Shown here: one piece after another, positions 7,087 through 15,717 of the stretch | Position numbering within the stretch: position 1 is the first letter of the stretch | How the letters are laid out: each line of letters opens with the position of its first letter | Source: QZKY01 sp963666295 | GTDB lineage: Bacteria; Pseudomonadota; Gammaproteobacteria; Burkholderiales; Burkholderiaceae_D | Direction of reading: 5' to 3' | Length of the DNA stretch: 64,000 bases | NCBI GenBank assembly: GCA_963666295.1 | Contig: OY762707.1 | Span: 1 to 64,000, forward strand | The notes under the pieces: model-generated | Database searches by the model: none | Told to the model about the DNA's origin: nothing | What the model saw: only the letters and a program-made list of their open reading frames with translations | Program-made: the position numbers and the translations under genes

Positions 7087-8457
7087 ATGCTGTCAAGCGA
7101 ACAAAACATAGGCTGGGTCGAAGCTGCGCACGGCCCGGTTATTGATGTCCAGTGCAAATATTTGCCGCCAATTGGGCAGGCACTGGATGTTGCGGATCAT
7201 GGCAATCGCTGCGTACTGGCAGTTTATCAACATATTGACCCACACCGCGTTCGAACCATTGCCCTGAATTCCGTGAGCGGCTTGTATCGCGGCATGTCTG
7301 TTTATGACCGTGGCGGCCCCTTGAATGTACCTGTAGATCCATCCTGCCTGGGGCGCGTGCTCAACGTGTTTGGCGAACCGCTGGATGGTGATGATCCCCT
7401 GCCAGAAGTGGCGTATCGCAACATTCTGGCTTCGCCACCGCCATTGAATGAGGTGCTCCCGCCAACGACTATCCTGGAAACAGGCATCAAGGTTATTGAT
7501 TTGTTGTGCCCCTTTGTACGTGGTGGAAAAACGGGATTATTTGGTGGTGCAGGCGTTGGCAAAACCGTATTAATGATGGAATTCATGCATACCATGAACG
7601 CCTTGCAACATGGCTTTTCGGTCTTTTCCGGTGTTGGTGAGCGCATGCGCGAAGGCCATGAGTTATGGCATGAAATGCGTGACGCCGGTGTATTGGATAA
7701 GGCGGTGCTGGTTTACGGGCAAATGGATGAATCGCCCGGCGCACGTTTTCACGTCGGCTATACGGCACTGACTTATGCCGAATATTTGCGTGACACTTAC
7801 GAATCGGAAGTGCTGTTTTTGATGGATAACATTTTTCGCTTTGTGCAAGCTGGCAGTGAAATTTCCGGTTTGCTTGGCCGTATGCCGGCTACCGTCGGTT
7901 ATCAACCGACCATGTTGGTGGAGGTGGCCTCACTGCAAGAGCGCATCGTTTCGACAAAATCCGGCGCCATTACGTCTGTACAGGCCGTTTATGTACCTGC
8001 TGACGACATGACTGACCCAGCTGTGTCTACGGTACTGAGTCATCTTGATAGCATTGTGATTCTTTCGCGGCAACAGGCTGCGAAAGGCATTTATCCAGCC
8101 GTGGACCCCTTGCAATCAAGCAGTCACATGATGGATCACCGCTTTCTTGGCATGCGCCACTGGCGTATCGCTCATGAGGTGCGTGGGCATTTGGCGCGCT
8201 ATCAGGAACTGGAAGATATTATCGCCATGCTGGGAATCGAAGAGTTGTCACCAGCCGACCGGCGCATTGTGGAGCGAGCACGCCGCCTGCAGCGCTACCT
8301 GTCACAACCGTTTCATGTGGTGGAAGCGCACAGCGGCATTTCCGGGGCAAGCGTTCCGCTGGAACAGACACTGACCGATTGCGAAGGTTTTCTTGACGGA
8401 CGCTTTGATTCCCTGAGCGAAGCGGATTGCTATATGCGCGGAGCGATGCCGTCATGA
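7087..8457 (+). CDS. atpD: N-type ATPase subunit beta
   Basis: Catalytic subunit of the soluble sector of a rotary ATPase. Walker A is GGAGVGKT at about residues 153-160, followed by VFSGVGERMREGHELW and the Walker B-type strand VLFLMDNIFRF. The 456-residue length fits the family. It is the first gene of an operon whose order (beta, epsilon, small membrane protein, a, c, b, alpha, gamma) and lack of a separate delta gene are the signature of the horizontally spread N-ATPases, not of the housekeeping F-ATPase. Cells with this operon usually also carry a normal atp operon elsewhere. Confidence 0.95.
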   Translation: MLSSEQNIGWVEAAHGPVIDVQCKYLPPIGQALDVADHGNRCVLAVYQHIDPHRVRTIALNSVSGLYRGMSVYDRGGPLNVPVDPSCLGRVLNVFGEPLDGDDPLPEVAYRNILASPPPLNEVLPPTTILETGIKVIDLLCPFVRGGKTGLFGGAGVGKTVLMMEFMHTMNALQHGFSVFSGVGERMREGHELWHEMRDAGVLDKAVLVYGQMDESPGARFHVGYTALTYAEYLRDTYESEVLFLMDNIFRFVQAGSEISGLLGRMPATVGYQPTMLVEVASLQERIVSTKSGAITSVQAVYVPADDMTDPAVSTVLSHLDSIVILSRQQAAKGIYPAVDPLQSSSHMMDHRFLGMRHWRIAHEVRGHLARYQELEDIIAMLGIEELSPADRRIVERARRLQRYLSQPFHVVEAHSGISGASVPLEQTLTDCEGFLDGRFDSLSEADCYMRGAMPS

Positions 8458-8846
8458 ACGTTTTCGCCCTGACTCTTTCTGATTCCATGAAGACCGAACA
8501 TTTCGACGATGTCGTGCAATTCATCGGTTCTGACAGCACAGGTTCGTTTGGATTGAAAGCGAAACACACCAACATGGTGGCGGAATTGCGCTACGGCCTG
8601 GCACGCTTTGCAACAACAGATGGGATGTGGCGCTACCTTGCGCTCCCCGGCGGCATCTTGCGATTTGCCGATAATGCGCTGTCTTTGGCGACGACACGTT
8701 ATTTCCTGGGGGAGGAACGTAGCCAGATCGTGGCACAACTATCGGCCGAAATGGCGCGAGAAAATTCGGATTTACGTGGGGCGCGAGTCACATTGGCGCA
8801 GATTGAAAGAGAGTTAATCCGGCGGCTGACAGCACTGAGTAAATAA
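8454..8846 (+). CDS. atpC: N-type ATPase subunit epsilon
   Basis: A 130-residue protein with the N-terminal beta-sandwich typical of epsilon: the stretch ending GSFGLKAKHTNMVAEL corresponds to the GxxGVLPNHxPLVxxL region. It has a short helical C-terminus. It couples rotation of gamma to the c ring. The ATG at 8454 overlaps the atpD stop (ATGA), so the two are translationally coupled. The frame stays open further upstream, but that part lies inside atpD. Confidence 0.87.
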   Translation: MNVFALTLSDSMKTEHFDDVVQFIGSDSTGSFGLKAKHTNMVAELRYGLARFATTDGMWRYLALPGGILRFADNALSLATTRYFLGEERSQIVAQLSAEMARENSDLRGARVTLAQIERELIRRLTALSK

Positions 8847-8860
8847 GGGGTGCTCTGAAA

Positions 8861-9133
8861 ATGATGGATCGCGACAAACTGGTCAAGGAAACGGATCGAG
8901 ACGTCAAAAAACTCGACGAGCGCGAAAAGAAACCGCCCACCTTGTCCGGCATGATTTTTTACGGCGGGACGCTCGGTCTGCTGTTTGTCGTTCCAGTTGT
9001 TGCTGGTGCTTATCTGGGGCGCTGGCTGGATGCAATGGCTTCCGGTTACTCAGTGCGCTGGACGGTCAGCCTGATCGTGCTTGGCATCGCTTTCGGTGCG
9101 TATAACGTTTTTCACTTTATGAAGGAAAAATGA
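8861..9133 (+). CDS. atpQ: AtpQ/AtpI-like small membrane protein
   Basis: A 90-residue protein with a charged N-terminus and two membrane segments (about residues 29-50 and 62-85). The pattern VVAGAYLGRWLD plus GAYNVFHFM resembles the AtpI family, proposed to help c-ring assembly. In N-ATPase operons an AtpI relative named AtpQ occupies this position. The ribosome site AAGGGG lies at 8845. The stop overlaps the atpB start (ATGA). In the standard gene order an atpR gene would follow; none is seen here. Confidence 0.75.
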   Translation: MMDRDKLVKETDRDVKKLDEREKKPPTLSGMIFYGGTLGLLFVVPVVAGAYLGRWLDAMASGYSVRWTVSLIVLGIAFGAYNVFHFMKEK

Positions 9134-9852
9134 TGGGGGGCGGCGAACTTACAAGTGCCATCCTGTTTTATGTGGGGCCGTTACCGATTTCGAGAACGGT
9201 CGTCACAACCTGGGGCATTATCGTGTGCCTGTCGCTGGCGGCATGCGTGCTTTCGCACAGATTGAAACAGGAGCCAGATCGCTGGCAAAACGCGCTCGAA
9301 GGCATCATTGTCACCATCGAATCTACCGTTGCGCAGGTCGTTCCCGCGGCCGCGGTGCGAACAGTCTTGCCGTTTGTTGCAACTTTGTGGATATTCGTGT
9401 TGATCGCCAATCTGGCCGGCTTGCTGCCTGAAATGCAATCGCCCACGCGCGACCTTTCAGCCACGGCAGCGCTGGCCATGCTGGTCTTTGTTTCAACGCA
9501 CTGGTTTGGCATCAGGCGCATCGGTTTCAAGGCGCATTTGCGGCATTACATCGAACCCAGCTTTTTGCTTTTGCCGTTTCATGTCATTGGTGAAATAACG
9601 CGTACGCTGGCACTGGCAATCAGGTTGTTCGGGAACATGATGAGCCTGGAAATGGCGGCCTTGCTGATCTTGCTGATTGCCGGATTTCTCGTGCCGGTGC
9701 CGCTGCTTATCCTGCATGTCGTGGAAGCACTTGTGCAAGCCTACATTTTCGGGATGCTGGCGCTGATTTATATCGCCGGCGCAGTAGACGCGACCGAAAG
9801 CAATACTACAAATGCAACACCTGAGTCGCATTCAACAGGAGAGAACGTATGA
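9130..9852 (+). CDS. atpB: N-type ATPase subunit a
   Basis: Membrane stator subunit that forms the ion half-channels against the c ring. It has several hydrophobic helices and the signature GEITRTLALAIRLFGNMM; the Arg of IRLFGNM (about residue 164) is the essential channel arginine. At 240 residues it is compact, as in other N-ATPases. It starts by overlapping the atpQ stop and ends overlapping the atpE start by four bases. Confidence 0.92.
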   Translation: MMGGGELTSAILFYVGPLPISRTVVTTWGIIVCLSLAACVLSHRLKQEPDRWQNALEGIIVTIESTVAQVVPAAAVRTVLPFVATLWIFVLIANLAGLLPEMQSPTRDLSATAALAMLVFVSTHWFGIRRIGFKAHLRHYIEPSFLLLPFHVIGEITRTLALAIRLFGNMMSLEMAALLILLIAGFLVPVPLLILHVVEALVQAYIFGMLALIYIAGAVDATESNTTNATPESHSTGENV

Positions 9853-10115
9853 GCGATTTACATGTATTTGGTACTACGTCAACCATCATCGCAGCCATCG
9901 CCATTGCACTGGGCACCATGCTGCCAGCGATCGCGATGGGGCGTGCGATATCCAGTGCGCTGGATGCCCTGGCAAGGCAACCTGAGGCGGAAAAGCCCAT
10001 TACGCGCACCTTGTTCATTGGTTTGGCAATGATCGAGTCGCTGGCGATTTACTGTCTCGTCATTGCACTCATCATCCTGTTCCGAAACCCCCTGCTTGAG
10101 TACTTTTTGAAGTAG
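9849..10115 (+). CDS. atpE: N-type ATPase subunit c
   Basis: Two-helix proteolipid of the rotor ring, 88 residues, with the polar loop RQPE. Helix 2 contains MIESLAIY: the ion-binding carboxylate is Glu63, followed by Ser64 and Tyr68, as in sodium-binding rotors. Helix 1 has PAIAM, so Met30 occupies the place where sodium-type c subunits carry a Gln ligand. The sodium ligand set is therefore incomplete, which points to proton coupling or altered specificity. Confidence 0.93.
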   Translation: MSDLHVFGTTSTIIAAIAIALGTMLPAIAMGRAISSALDALARQPEAEKPITRTLFIGLAMIESLAIYCLVIALIILFRNPLLEYFLK

Positions 10116-10133
10116 GCCTGACCAAGGCAAGGT

Positions 10134-10889
10134 ATGCAATTTGACTGGACAACATTCGCGCTGGAGGTCGTCAATTTCCTAGTGCTGCTATGGATTCTGA
10201 ACCGGTTTCTATACAAACCGGTTCTGGAAATGCTTGATGCGCGCCAGAAAAGAATTGCCGATCAGGTCCAGCAAGCAGAAGGCGTGCAACAGGATGCGGA
10301 AATGCTGAAGTTACAGTACGAAAACCGCTTGGCGACCTGGCAGAAAGAACAAGAAGAAGCACGTCAAAAATTGGCGCAAGAACTTGCAAAAGAGCGCACA
10401 AACCAATTGGATGCGTTGAGGCAATCGCTTGCTGAAGAAATGATCAAAGAGCGTGCGCAAAAAGAAGCCTTGATGGTACTGCAGGAAGTGCAACTTGCCG
10501 AACAGGCAAAAAATAAAGCGTTTTCGGCTTCAGCGGCCATGCTTGAGCGCCTGTCCTCAGAAGCGCTTACTGCGAAAATTGCTCACATTTTCGAACAGGA
10601 CTTGTCGGCGTTGCCAGAAAAAATGCGACGGACCATCAATGAGGCGATTGCGACCCAGGCAGATGGTGCCGTCGTTGAAGTTGCGTCAGCACACCTGCTT
10701 GAATCGTCGGTCCAGCAACAATTATCAGCCGCTCTTTCCGAAACCTTTCCCAAAGCGACCCAATTTGCTTTCGTTCACAAGCCGGAACTGATCGCGGGTT
10801 TGCGCATTTCCATTGGAGAACATTTGCTGCAAGCCAACCTGAAAGACGAGCTAAGCTTTTTCAAGGAGCAAGAACACCATGCTGGATGA
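10134..10889 (+). CDS. atpF: N-type ATPase subunit b fused to a delta-like domain
   Basis: Peripheral stalk subunit. Residues 1-30 form the membrane anchor. A long charged coiled coil (about 30-140, rich in Glu, Gln and Lys) follows. The last hundred residues contain PELIAGLRISIGEHLLQANL, which resembles the C-terminal part of the delta/OSCP subunit. The length of 251 residues, against about 156 for an ordinary b subunit, and the missing delta gene support a b-delta fusion. It overlaps atpA by 11 bases. Confidence 0.88.
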   Translation: MQFDWTTFALEVVNFLVLLWILNRFLYKPVLEMLDARQKRIADQVQQAEGVQQDAEMLKLQYENRLATWQKEQEEARQKLAQELAKERTNQLDALRQSLAEEMIKERAQKEALMVLQEVQLAEQAKNKAFSASAAMLERLSSEALTAKIAHIFEQDLSALPEKMRRTINEAIATQADGAVVEVASAHLLESSVQQQLSAALSETFPKATQFAFVHKPELIAGLRISIGEHLLQANLKDELSFFKEQEHHAG

Positions 10890-12339
10890 AGCCGTTTTTG
10901 TGACAGCAGGTTCTGAGCCATACCAGTTCGGACTACGCATTTCCGAGCGCGGTTTTGTGCAGGGTGTAGGCGACGGCATTGCGCTCGTCAGCGGGTTGCC
11001 GTCGGCAGAAATTGAGGAAGTCATTGAGTTTGAAGACGGCAGTTCCGGTCTGGTTTTTCAGTTTGGCATGCACTCTCTCGGCGTCATTCTGCTCTCGCAA
11101 ACCCATGAGCTGACCGCAGGCATGCAAGCACACCGTACAGGAAAACGCTTGCAAATCGGTGTGGGCGAGTCGTTGCTTGGGCGTGTGATTGATCCACTTG
11201 GCACGCCACTGGATGGTCTGTCAGCACCATTTACAACCCATTTCCGTCCATTGGAATCAGCTTCTCCCCCCATCCTTGAGCGCGATTTTGTTACCAAGCC
11301 GCTTTATACCGGCAATAAAATCGTTGATACGATGATCCCAATTGGGAAAGGGCAGCGCCAGTTAATTGTGGGCGACAACGGCGTTGGAAAAAGCGCCTTT
11401 GCACTGGATGTCATCATCAATCAACGAAACAGAAATGTGGTTTGCGTCATGGTGTTAGTTGGGCAGACGCGCACCAGCATTGCGGCAACTATCGACATTT
11501 TGCAGCGTTACTCGGCACTGGAGTATTCGGTCGTTGTTGTTGCCGAAGCGAATGCACTGCCAGGATTTCGCTATCTGGCACCGTTTGCCGGTTGCGCCAT
11601 CGCGGAGCACTGGATGCGCATGGGGCGTGACACGCTGATTATCTATGACGACCTGACACTTCATGCACAGTCATACCGAGAGTTGTCTCTTCTGCTTCAG
11701 CGACCACCAGGGCGCGAAGCTTATCCCAGCGACATCTTTTATTTGCACTCCCGCCTGCTTGAGCGCTCAACCACATTATCACCAGAAAAGGGGGGAGGGA
11801 GTATGACTGCTTTCCCCATTATTGAAACTAGGCTGGGTGAAATTGCCGCCTATATCCCGACCAATCTGATTTCGATTACAGATGGCCAAATCTACTTCGA
11901 CAGCAAGCTGTTTGTAGCCGGAAACATGCCTGCAATCGATATCGGACGCTCGGTATCCCGTATCGGTGGCAAGGCACAACACCCAGGCATCAAGCATGCC
12001 GCTGCTCGCATACGACTGGATTACCTGCAATTTCTGGAGCTGGAGCTGTTTTCGCGTTTCGGAACGCGCCTTGAAGAAAGCGTGCAGGAAAAACTGAAGC
12101 GCGGCCAGGTATTGCGCGAAATCCTGAGACAAGATCGCCTGTCACCCCTTTCTGAGCAGGATCACATGGCATGGTTGCTCGCCTATGAGGGTGGGCTTTT
12201 GAACGACTATGATCCGCAGCAAATTGCCAAAGCCCTTCCTAAATTGTTTGAGGCTGTTGCTACGCACCGTCTTTCGTTTGAAGACCCGGTAGAGCGGTGG
12301 GCGCTTGTGCTGCGCAATGCCTTGACGGTAGTGCCATGA
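10879..12339 (+). CDS. atpA: N-type ATPase subunit alpha
   Basis: Non-catalytic nucleotide-binding subunit of the soluble sector, 486 residues. The P-loop is GDNGVGKS at about residues 165-172, a variant of the GDRQTGKT of ordinary alpha subunits. The conserved SVSRIGGKAQ region follows later, and LIIYDDLTLHAQSYRELSLL is the Walker B area. It ends by overlapping atpG (ATGA). Confidence 0.94.
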   Translation: MLDEAVFVTAGSEPYQFGLRISERGFVQGVGDGIALVSGLPSAEIEEVIEFEDGSSGLVFQFGMHSLGVILLSQTHELTAGMQAHRTGKRLQIGVGESLLGRVIDPLGTPLDGLSAPFTTHFRPLESASPPILERDFVTKPLYTGNKIVDTMIPIGKGQRQLIVGDNGVGKSAFALDVIINQRNRNVVCVMVLVGQTRTSIAATIDILQRYSALEYSVVVVAEANALPGFRYLAPFAGCAIAEHWMRMGRDTLIIYDDLTLHAQSYRELSLLLQRPPGREAYPSDIFYLHSRLLERSTTLSPEKGGGSMTAFPIIETRLGEIAAYIPTNLISITDGQIYFDSKLFVAGNMPAIDIGRSVSRIGGKAQHPGIKHAAARIRLDYLQFLELELFSRFGTRLEESVQEKLKRGQVLREILRQDRLSPLSEQDHMAWLLAYEGGLLNDYDPQQIAKALPKLFEAVATHRLSFEDPVERWALVLRNALTVVP

Positions 12340-13136
12340 GTCGCAGACATGAATTAGACGCCAAATTGGCGCTTTATCATGATCTTGGCGACATTCTGGG
12401 CGCCATGCGCAGCTTTGCGCTGACAGAACTCAGGCGGATTGCGAAAAGGGAAGAAGCGCAAAATCAAACCGCATCAATTCTATTTGACGCATTGGATGAC
12501 ATGGCTCCTGCGCTCCCTGAACCGGGGCACGTCACAGGCGATGTTTTTGTCTTAATCGGTTCGGTGCGTGGATTTTGTTCCAGCTTTAATGAGGATGTGC
12601 TGGGGTTCTGGCAGCGAAGCAAAAAGGCTGATGACAGCACTATTGTCGTCGGGGAAAGGTTGATTTCCTTGATCCATGGAGAGGAATCGGTGGTCTTTGT
12701 GCCTGGTGCAACAAACAGTAATGGAGTGATGCCAGTTATTGAATCCATCCTTTCGGCTTACGGTCAAATATGTGAAAAATCCGACTTGAACCTTGGCTTG
12801 GTCATTGTGCTTCGCGGGGCGGATGGCGTCATCACGAAAAGGTTGTGGCCGATGCAATCTGAGGTATCTTCAAAACTGAAAGAGATACCCCACACCAACG
12901 AAGCGCCTAGTCTTGTTGCCGCAAGTGTTGCGCAAAACTGCCTGTTCCATATGCTGGTTTCATTTCTGTTGCGTGCACTGCATACGGAAAACCACATGCG
13001 TTTGATGCAGATGGAAAGTGCAATAAAACACATTGATGAGAACAAGGCCGCATTGCTGACTAAAAGAAACCGCATCAGGCAGGAAGAAATTGTCAATGAG
13101 ATCGAACTGATCCTGATGGAGCGAAAATCAGCCTGA
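12336..13136 (+). CDS. atpG: N-type ATPase subunit gamma
   Basis: Central shaft subunit, 266 residues. The N-terminal coiled coil contains LGDILGAMRSFALTELRR. The C-terminal coiled coil contains HMRLMQMESAIKHIDENK. A Rossmann-like middle domain includes VFVLIGSVRGFCSSFNE, equivalent to the SDRGLCGxxN region of gamma subunits. The ATG at 12336 overlaps the atpA stop; the frame is open further upstream only inside atpA. It is the last gene of the operon. Confidence 0.87.
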   Translation: MSRRHELDAKLALYHDLGDILGAMRSFALTELRRIAKREEAQNQTASILFDALDDMAPALPEPGHVTGDVFVLIGSVRGFCSSFNEDVLGFWQRSKKADDSTIVVGERLISLIHGEESVVFVPGATNSNGVMPVIESILSAYGQICEKSDLNLGLVIVLRGADGVITKRLWPMQSEVSSKLKEIPHTNEAPSLVAASVAQNCLFHMLVSFLLRALHTENHMRLMQMESAIKHIDENKAALLTKRNRIRQEEIVNEIELILMERKSA

Positions 13137-13205
13137 AAACGGATGTCATCAAATTATTTACTTCATATTTAGCAAGGTAAGCACAAAATTATCTTCAGGC
13201 TTGGG

Positions 13206-13211
13206 TATAAT
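13206..13211 (+). promoter_or_regulatory. -10 box upstream of tRNA-Ser(TGA)
   Basis: A perfect TATAAT ends 10 bases before the tRNA. No convincing -35 hexamer is seen at the usual 16-18 base spacing. Confidence 0.5.
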
Positions 13212-13221
13212 GTGCATCTCT

Positions 13222-13311
13222 GGAAGAGTGGCAGAGCGGTTTAATGCAGCGGTCTTGAAAACCGCCGAGGGTGTGAGCCCTCCGTGAGTTCGAATCTCAC
13301 CTCTTCCGCCA
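13222..13311 (+). tRNA. tRNA-Ser (anticodon TGA)
   Basis: A 90-nt class II tRNA: acceptor GGAAGAG pairs with CTCTTCC, anticodon loop CTTGAAA (TGA), a long variable arm typical of serine tRNAs, T-loop TTCGAAT and encoded CCA. Confidence 0.97.
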
Positions 13312-13318
13312 AATCCAG

Positions 13319-13351
13319 GAAACAGCCCTCAGTGTGGCTGTTTCTTTTTTT
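13319..13351 (+). terminator. Terminator after tRNA-Ser(TGA)
   Basis: GAAACAGCC pairs with GGCTGTTTC around an 8-base loop and is followed by seven T. Confidence 0.88.
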
Positions 13352-13445
13352 GAGTCCTGATATTGTGTCAGTTGCTCTGTCTCTTTCGCCTCACTACGGC
13401 ATCCGACGGCTGAAGAGCGCAACGCTTGGGTTATCGAAAGGCTAT

Positions 13446-14870
13446 ATGGATTATCTGAAAGAAGACACCAATGAGATCGCCCACCTGACCGAACTTAAAG
13501 ATCGCGTTTTACGCTCATCACCGTGGCGTGCGCTTCAGGAGGAAACCCGTTTTAATGTGGTCATGCAACTTGCGAAACAAACGGATTTGTCTGAGCGAGT
13601 TCGTTTTATGTCACTCGACAGGTTGGAAGAGCTTGCCGCAACATCAGAAGACAAGGTGCTTGCCGTCATTACCAGATTGGGCTTCCTTCTTGACGAGTAT
13701 GATAAAAAGCAAGCCAAGGATCTCGGGAAACAGGTGCAAGCACTTCTTGATAGTGCCAGCAATGAAGGTATTGGTTCCGAGCGGTGGAAAGCGTCTTTGC
13801 TTCGCTTTAGTGCAAAACACCACTTGAGGCAAAACGACCTGGCGGGTGCTTGTGAAGATTATGCAGCTGCATTTGAAACCTGCCAAAAATCTGACTCTGA
13901 CAAGCTGACAGCAAAAATCGCGCTTGAGGGAATGGCAGCCGAAGCGGTCATGCATGGACTTCAATCATCGAAGCTGAAAACCTGTTTCATGTACTTGCTT
14001 GAACACGGCGAGCTTCCGGAAGGTGTGAAGACACAGGAAGAAGCGACCGCTTTTGGCGAGGGTTACTTCTGGTCAAATCTCTACCGTCCCTATCATGGCA
14101 TACAGAAAATAATCGCGCCAAGCGAGAAAGAAGGCAAGGCCATGCTCGACAAGTTCTTTGAACTGATGCGCAATGATCAGTGGGTGGAGCTGAAGCTCTG
14201 GCTGGAAAAAAATACCGCCAAAATCCTGCAGCGCACTTTCAAAGGTGCGCGGCAGGATACGCTATTGCTTCGCTTGCTAAAAACCATGGGCGAGTATCGA
14301 GACCTTTTTGGCAGCACCCCTGCAATCGCGATGAAAGCGCATAATCCGTTAGCGCCACTGCTTGAGGACATGAGGCGCGCCATCAGCTTTATTATTGAGG
14401 CTTGGCCTTCTCAGGCGGGCGTGGCTGACATCAAGGGACAAACGCCGTTAATGCTGGCTGCCTCCGAAGGGGATGCTGAACTGGTAAATCTGCTCGCGCC
14501 GGTATCAGATATCAATGCGCAGGATTATCTTGGGAAAACAGCGCTGCATGCCGCCGTGTCAGGAAAGCATTCTGAATGCCTTTCCTGCTTGCTGCTACTT
14601 GACCCAGATATCGAGCAAACCACTTTCGAAGAAAAAGACACTGCGCTGCATACCGCCATACGGGCTGGCGCACCTCAGGCCGTCCAAATGATTGTTGAGC
14701 GCTTCCCGGATCTGCTCACTGTCACCAATGCGACGGGGAAGATGCCGCTGGATATGGCAAAGGAATTGCAGGAAAGCTGGAAGGAATGGCGCGACCAAAA
14801 TCCGGACGTTGGTTCCCGGAGAGAGATCGACAAGATTGTTGAAATATTGGGCGCAAGCTCAGCTAGCTAA
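13446..14870 (+). CDS. Ankyrin-repeat protein
   Basis: A 474-residue soluble protein. The first ~300 residues are mostly helical with no recognised domain. From about residue 330 there are ankyrin repeats: GQTPLMLAASEGDAELVNLL, GKTALHAAVSGKHSECLSCL and DTALHTAIRAGAPQAVQMIV, ending with GKMPLDMAKEL. Ankyrin repeats mediate protein-protein contacts; no enzymatic motif is visible. The ATG at 13446 follows GAAAGG at suitable spacing. The frame opens upstream inside the tRNA and its terminator, so that extension is rejected. Role and partner are unknown. Confidence 0.82.
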   Translation: MDYLKEDTNEIAHLTELKDRVLRSSPWRALQEETRFNVVMQLAKQTDLSERVRFMSLDRLEELAATSEDKVLAVITRLGFLLDEYDKKQAKDLGKQVQALLDSASNEGIGSERWKASLLRFSAKHHLRQNDLAGACEDYAAAFETCQKSDSDKLTAKIALEGMAAEAVMHGLQSSKLKTCFMYLLEHGELPEGVKTQEEATAFGEGYFWSNLYRPYHGIQKIIAPSEKEGKAMLDKFFELMRNDQWVELKLWLEKNTAKILQRTFKGARQDTLLLRLLKTMGEYRDLFGSTPAIAMKAHNPLAPLLEDMRRAISFIIEAWPSQAGVADIKGQTPLMLAASEGDAELVNLLAPVSDINAQDYLGKTALHAAVSGKHSECLSCLLLLDPDIEQTTFEEKDTALHTAIRAGAPQAVQMIVERFPDLLTVTNATGKMPLDMAKELQESWKEWRDQNPDVGSRREIDKIVEILGASSAS

Positions 14871-14886
14871 CGCTGCTTTGACAAAA

Positions 14887-14916
14887 CATAGGCAGTTCCG
14901 CTTTGAGCTGCCTATG
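14887..14916. terminator. Inverted repeat between convergent genes
   Basis: CATAGGCAG (14887-14895) pairs perfectly with CTGCCTATG (14908-14916). It lies between the converging ankyrin gene and the DUF4197 gene, so a shared terminator role is likely, although no long T tract follows on either strand. Confidence 0.45.
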
Positions 14917-14931
14917 CGTGCATTTGAATTG

Positions 14932-15621
14932 TTAGCGCAAAGCGCCGAACACTTTAGCAATGATGCTGCTGCCTGCGCCAAGCGGATTATGCCGAATGGC
15001 TCTCTCTTCTTCGGCGATGATTGCAAACAGACCATCCAGTGCCTTATCGGTTACATATCCCTCTACCGTTGACGCCTTATTCCGCATTCCGAATCGGGAT
15101 GCACTTCCCATCGCCGAATTGTATTGGGTTGACAGGTTGGAGCGATCGGTTACTTTTTTTACGATTGGCAAAAAGCGTTGCGTAAGCTTGCCAGAGGTTT
15201 TCTCGCGAAAGAAGTCAGTTACGGCAGTATCACCACCTGTCAGTATTTTCTTGGCATCGGAAACTGTCATTGATTTAACCGCATCCAGTAATAGCGGTTT
15301 GGCCATCGGCACAGCCGTTTCTGCTGCGCGATTCATTGAAACCTCAAGATCATCAAGATCTTTTCCACGACCCGTCATTTTCAGAATGGGGCGCGACTTT
15401 TCAAGTATGGACGGTAACCCGATCCGGACTTTTTTGTTCTTCAGAAAACCATCGTGCACTCCCAGTTTGTCAACCGCTGCGACCGACCCTTTTTCCAGCG
15501 CTGCTTTCAGGCCACTGGATGCCTCACTGTTTGATATGCCTGCAAGCGAACTGGCAATGGCATTCGATGCAAAAAGGACCAGTGCTATACAGAGCATTTT
15601 TGTTTTCATAGATTTGAGCAT
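14932..15621 (-). CDS. DUF4197-family secreted protein
   Basis: A 229-residue protein with a signal peptide (positive start, hydrophobic MLCIALVLFASNAIA, likely cleavage after ASS). The mature part matches the pattern of the DUF4197 family: GLKAALEKGSVAAVDKLG near the start, then DAKKILTGGDTAVTDFF and DGLFAIIAEEERAIR near the end. The function of the family is unknown; the location is probably the periplasm. The start at 15621 has GGAG seven bases upstream; the frame upstream to 15705 lacks support. Confidence 0.85.
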   Translation of the reverse strand: MLKSMKTKMLCIALVLFASNAIASSLAGISNSEASSGLKAALEKGSVAAVDKLGVHDGFLKNKKVRIGLPSILEKSRPILKMTGRGKDLDDLEVSMNRAAETAVPMAKPLLLDAVKSMTVSDAKKILTGGDTAVTDFFREKTSGKLTQRFLPIVKKVTDRSNLSTQYNSAMGSASRFGMRNKASTVEGYVTDKALDGLFAIIAEEERAIRHNPLGAGSSIIAKVFGALR

Positions 15622-15717
15622 GACAAACTCCGATAACAAAATTAAAACAATGAAATATTGGCGAAACGATTTTGAATTACAGGCAGCCCATAGCAGATCA
15701 AACAAAAAAGTGCCTTA

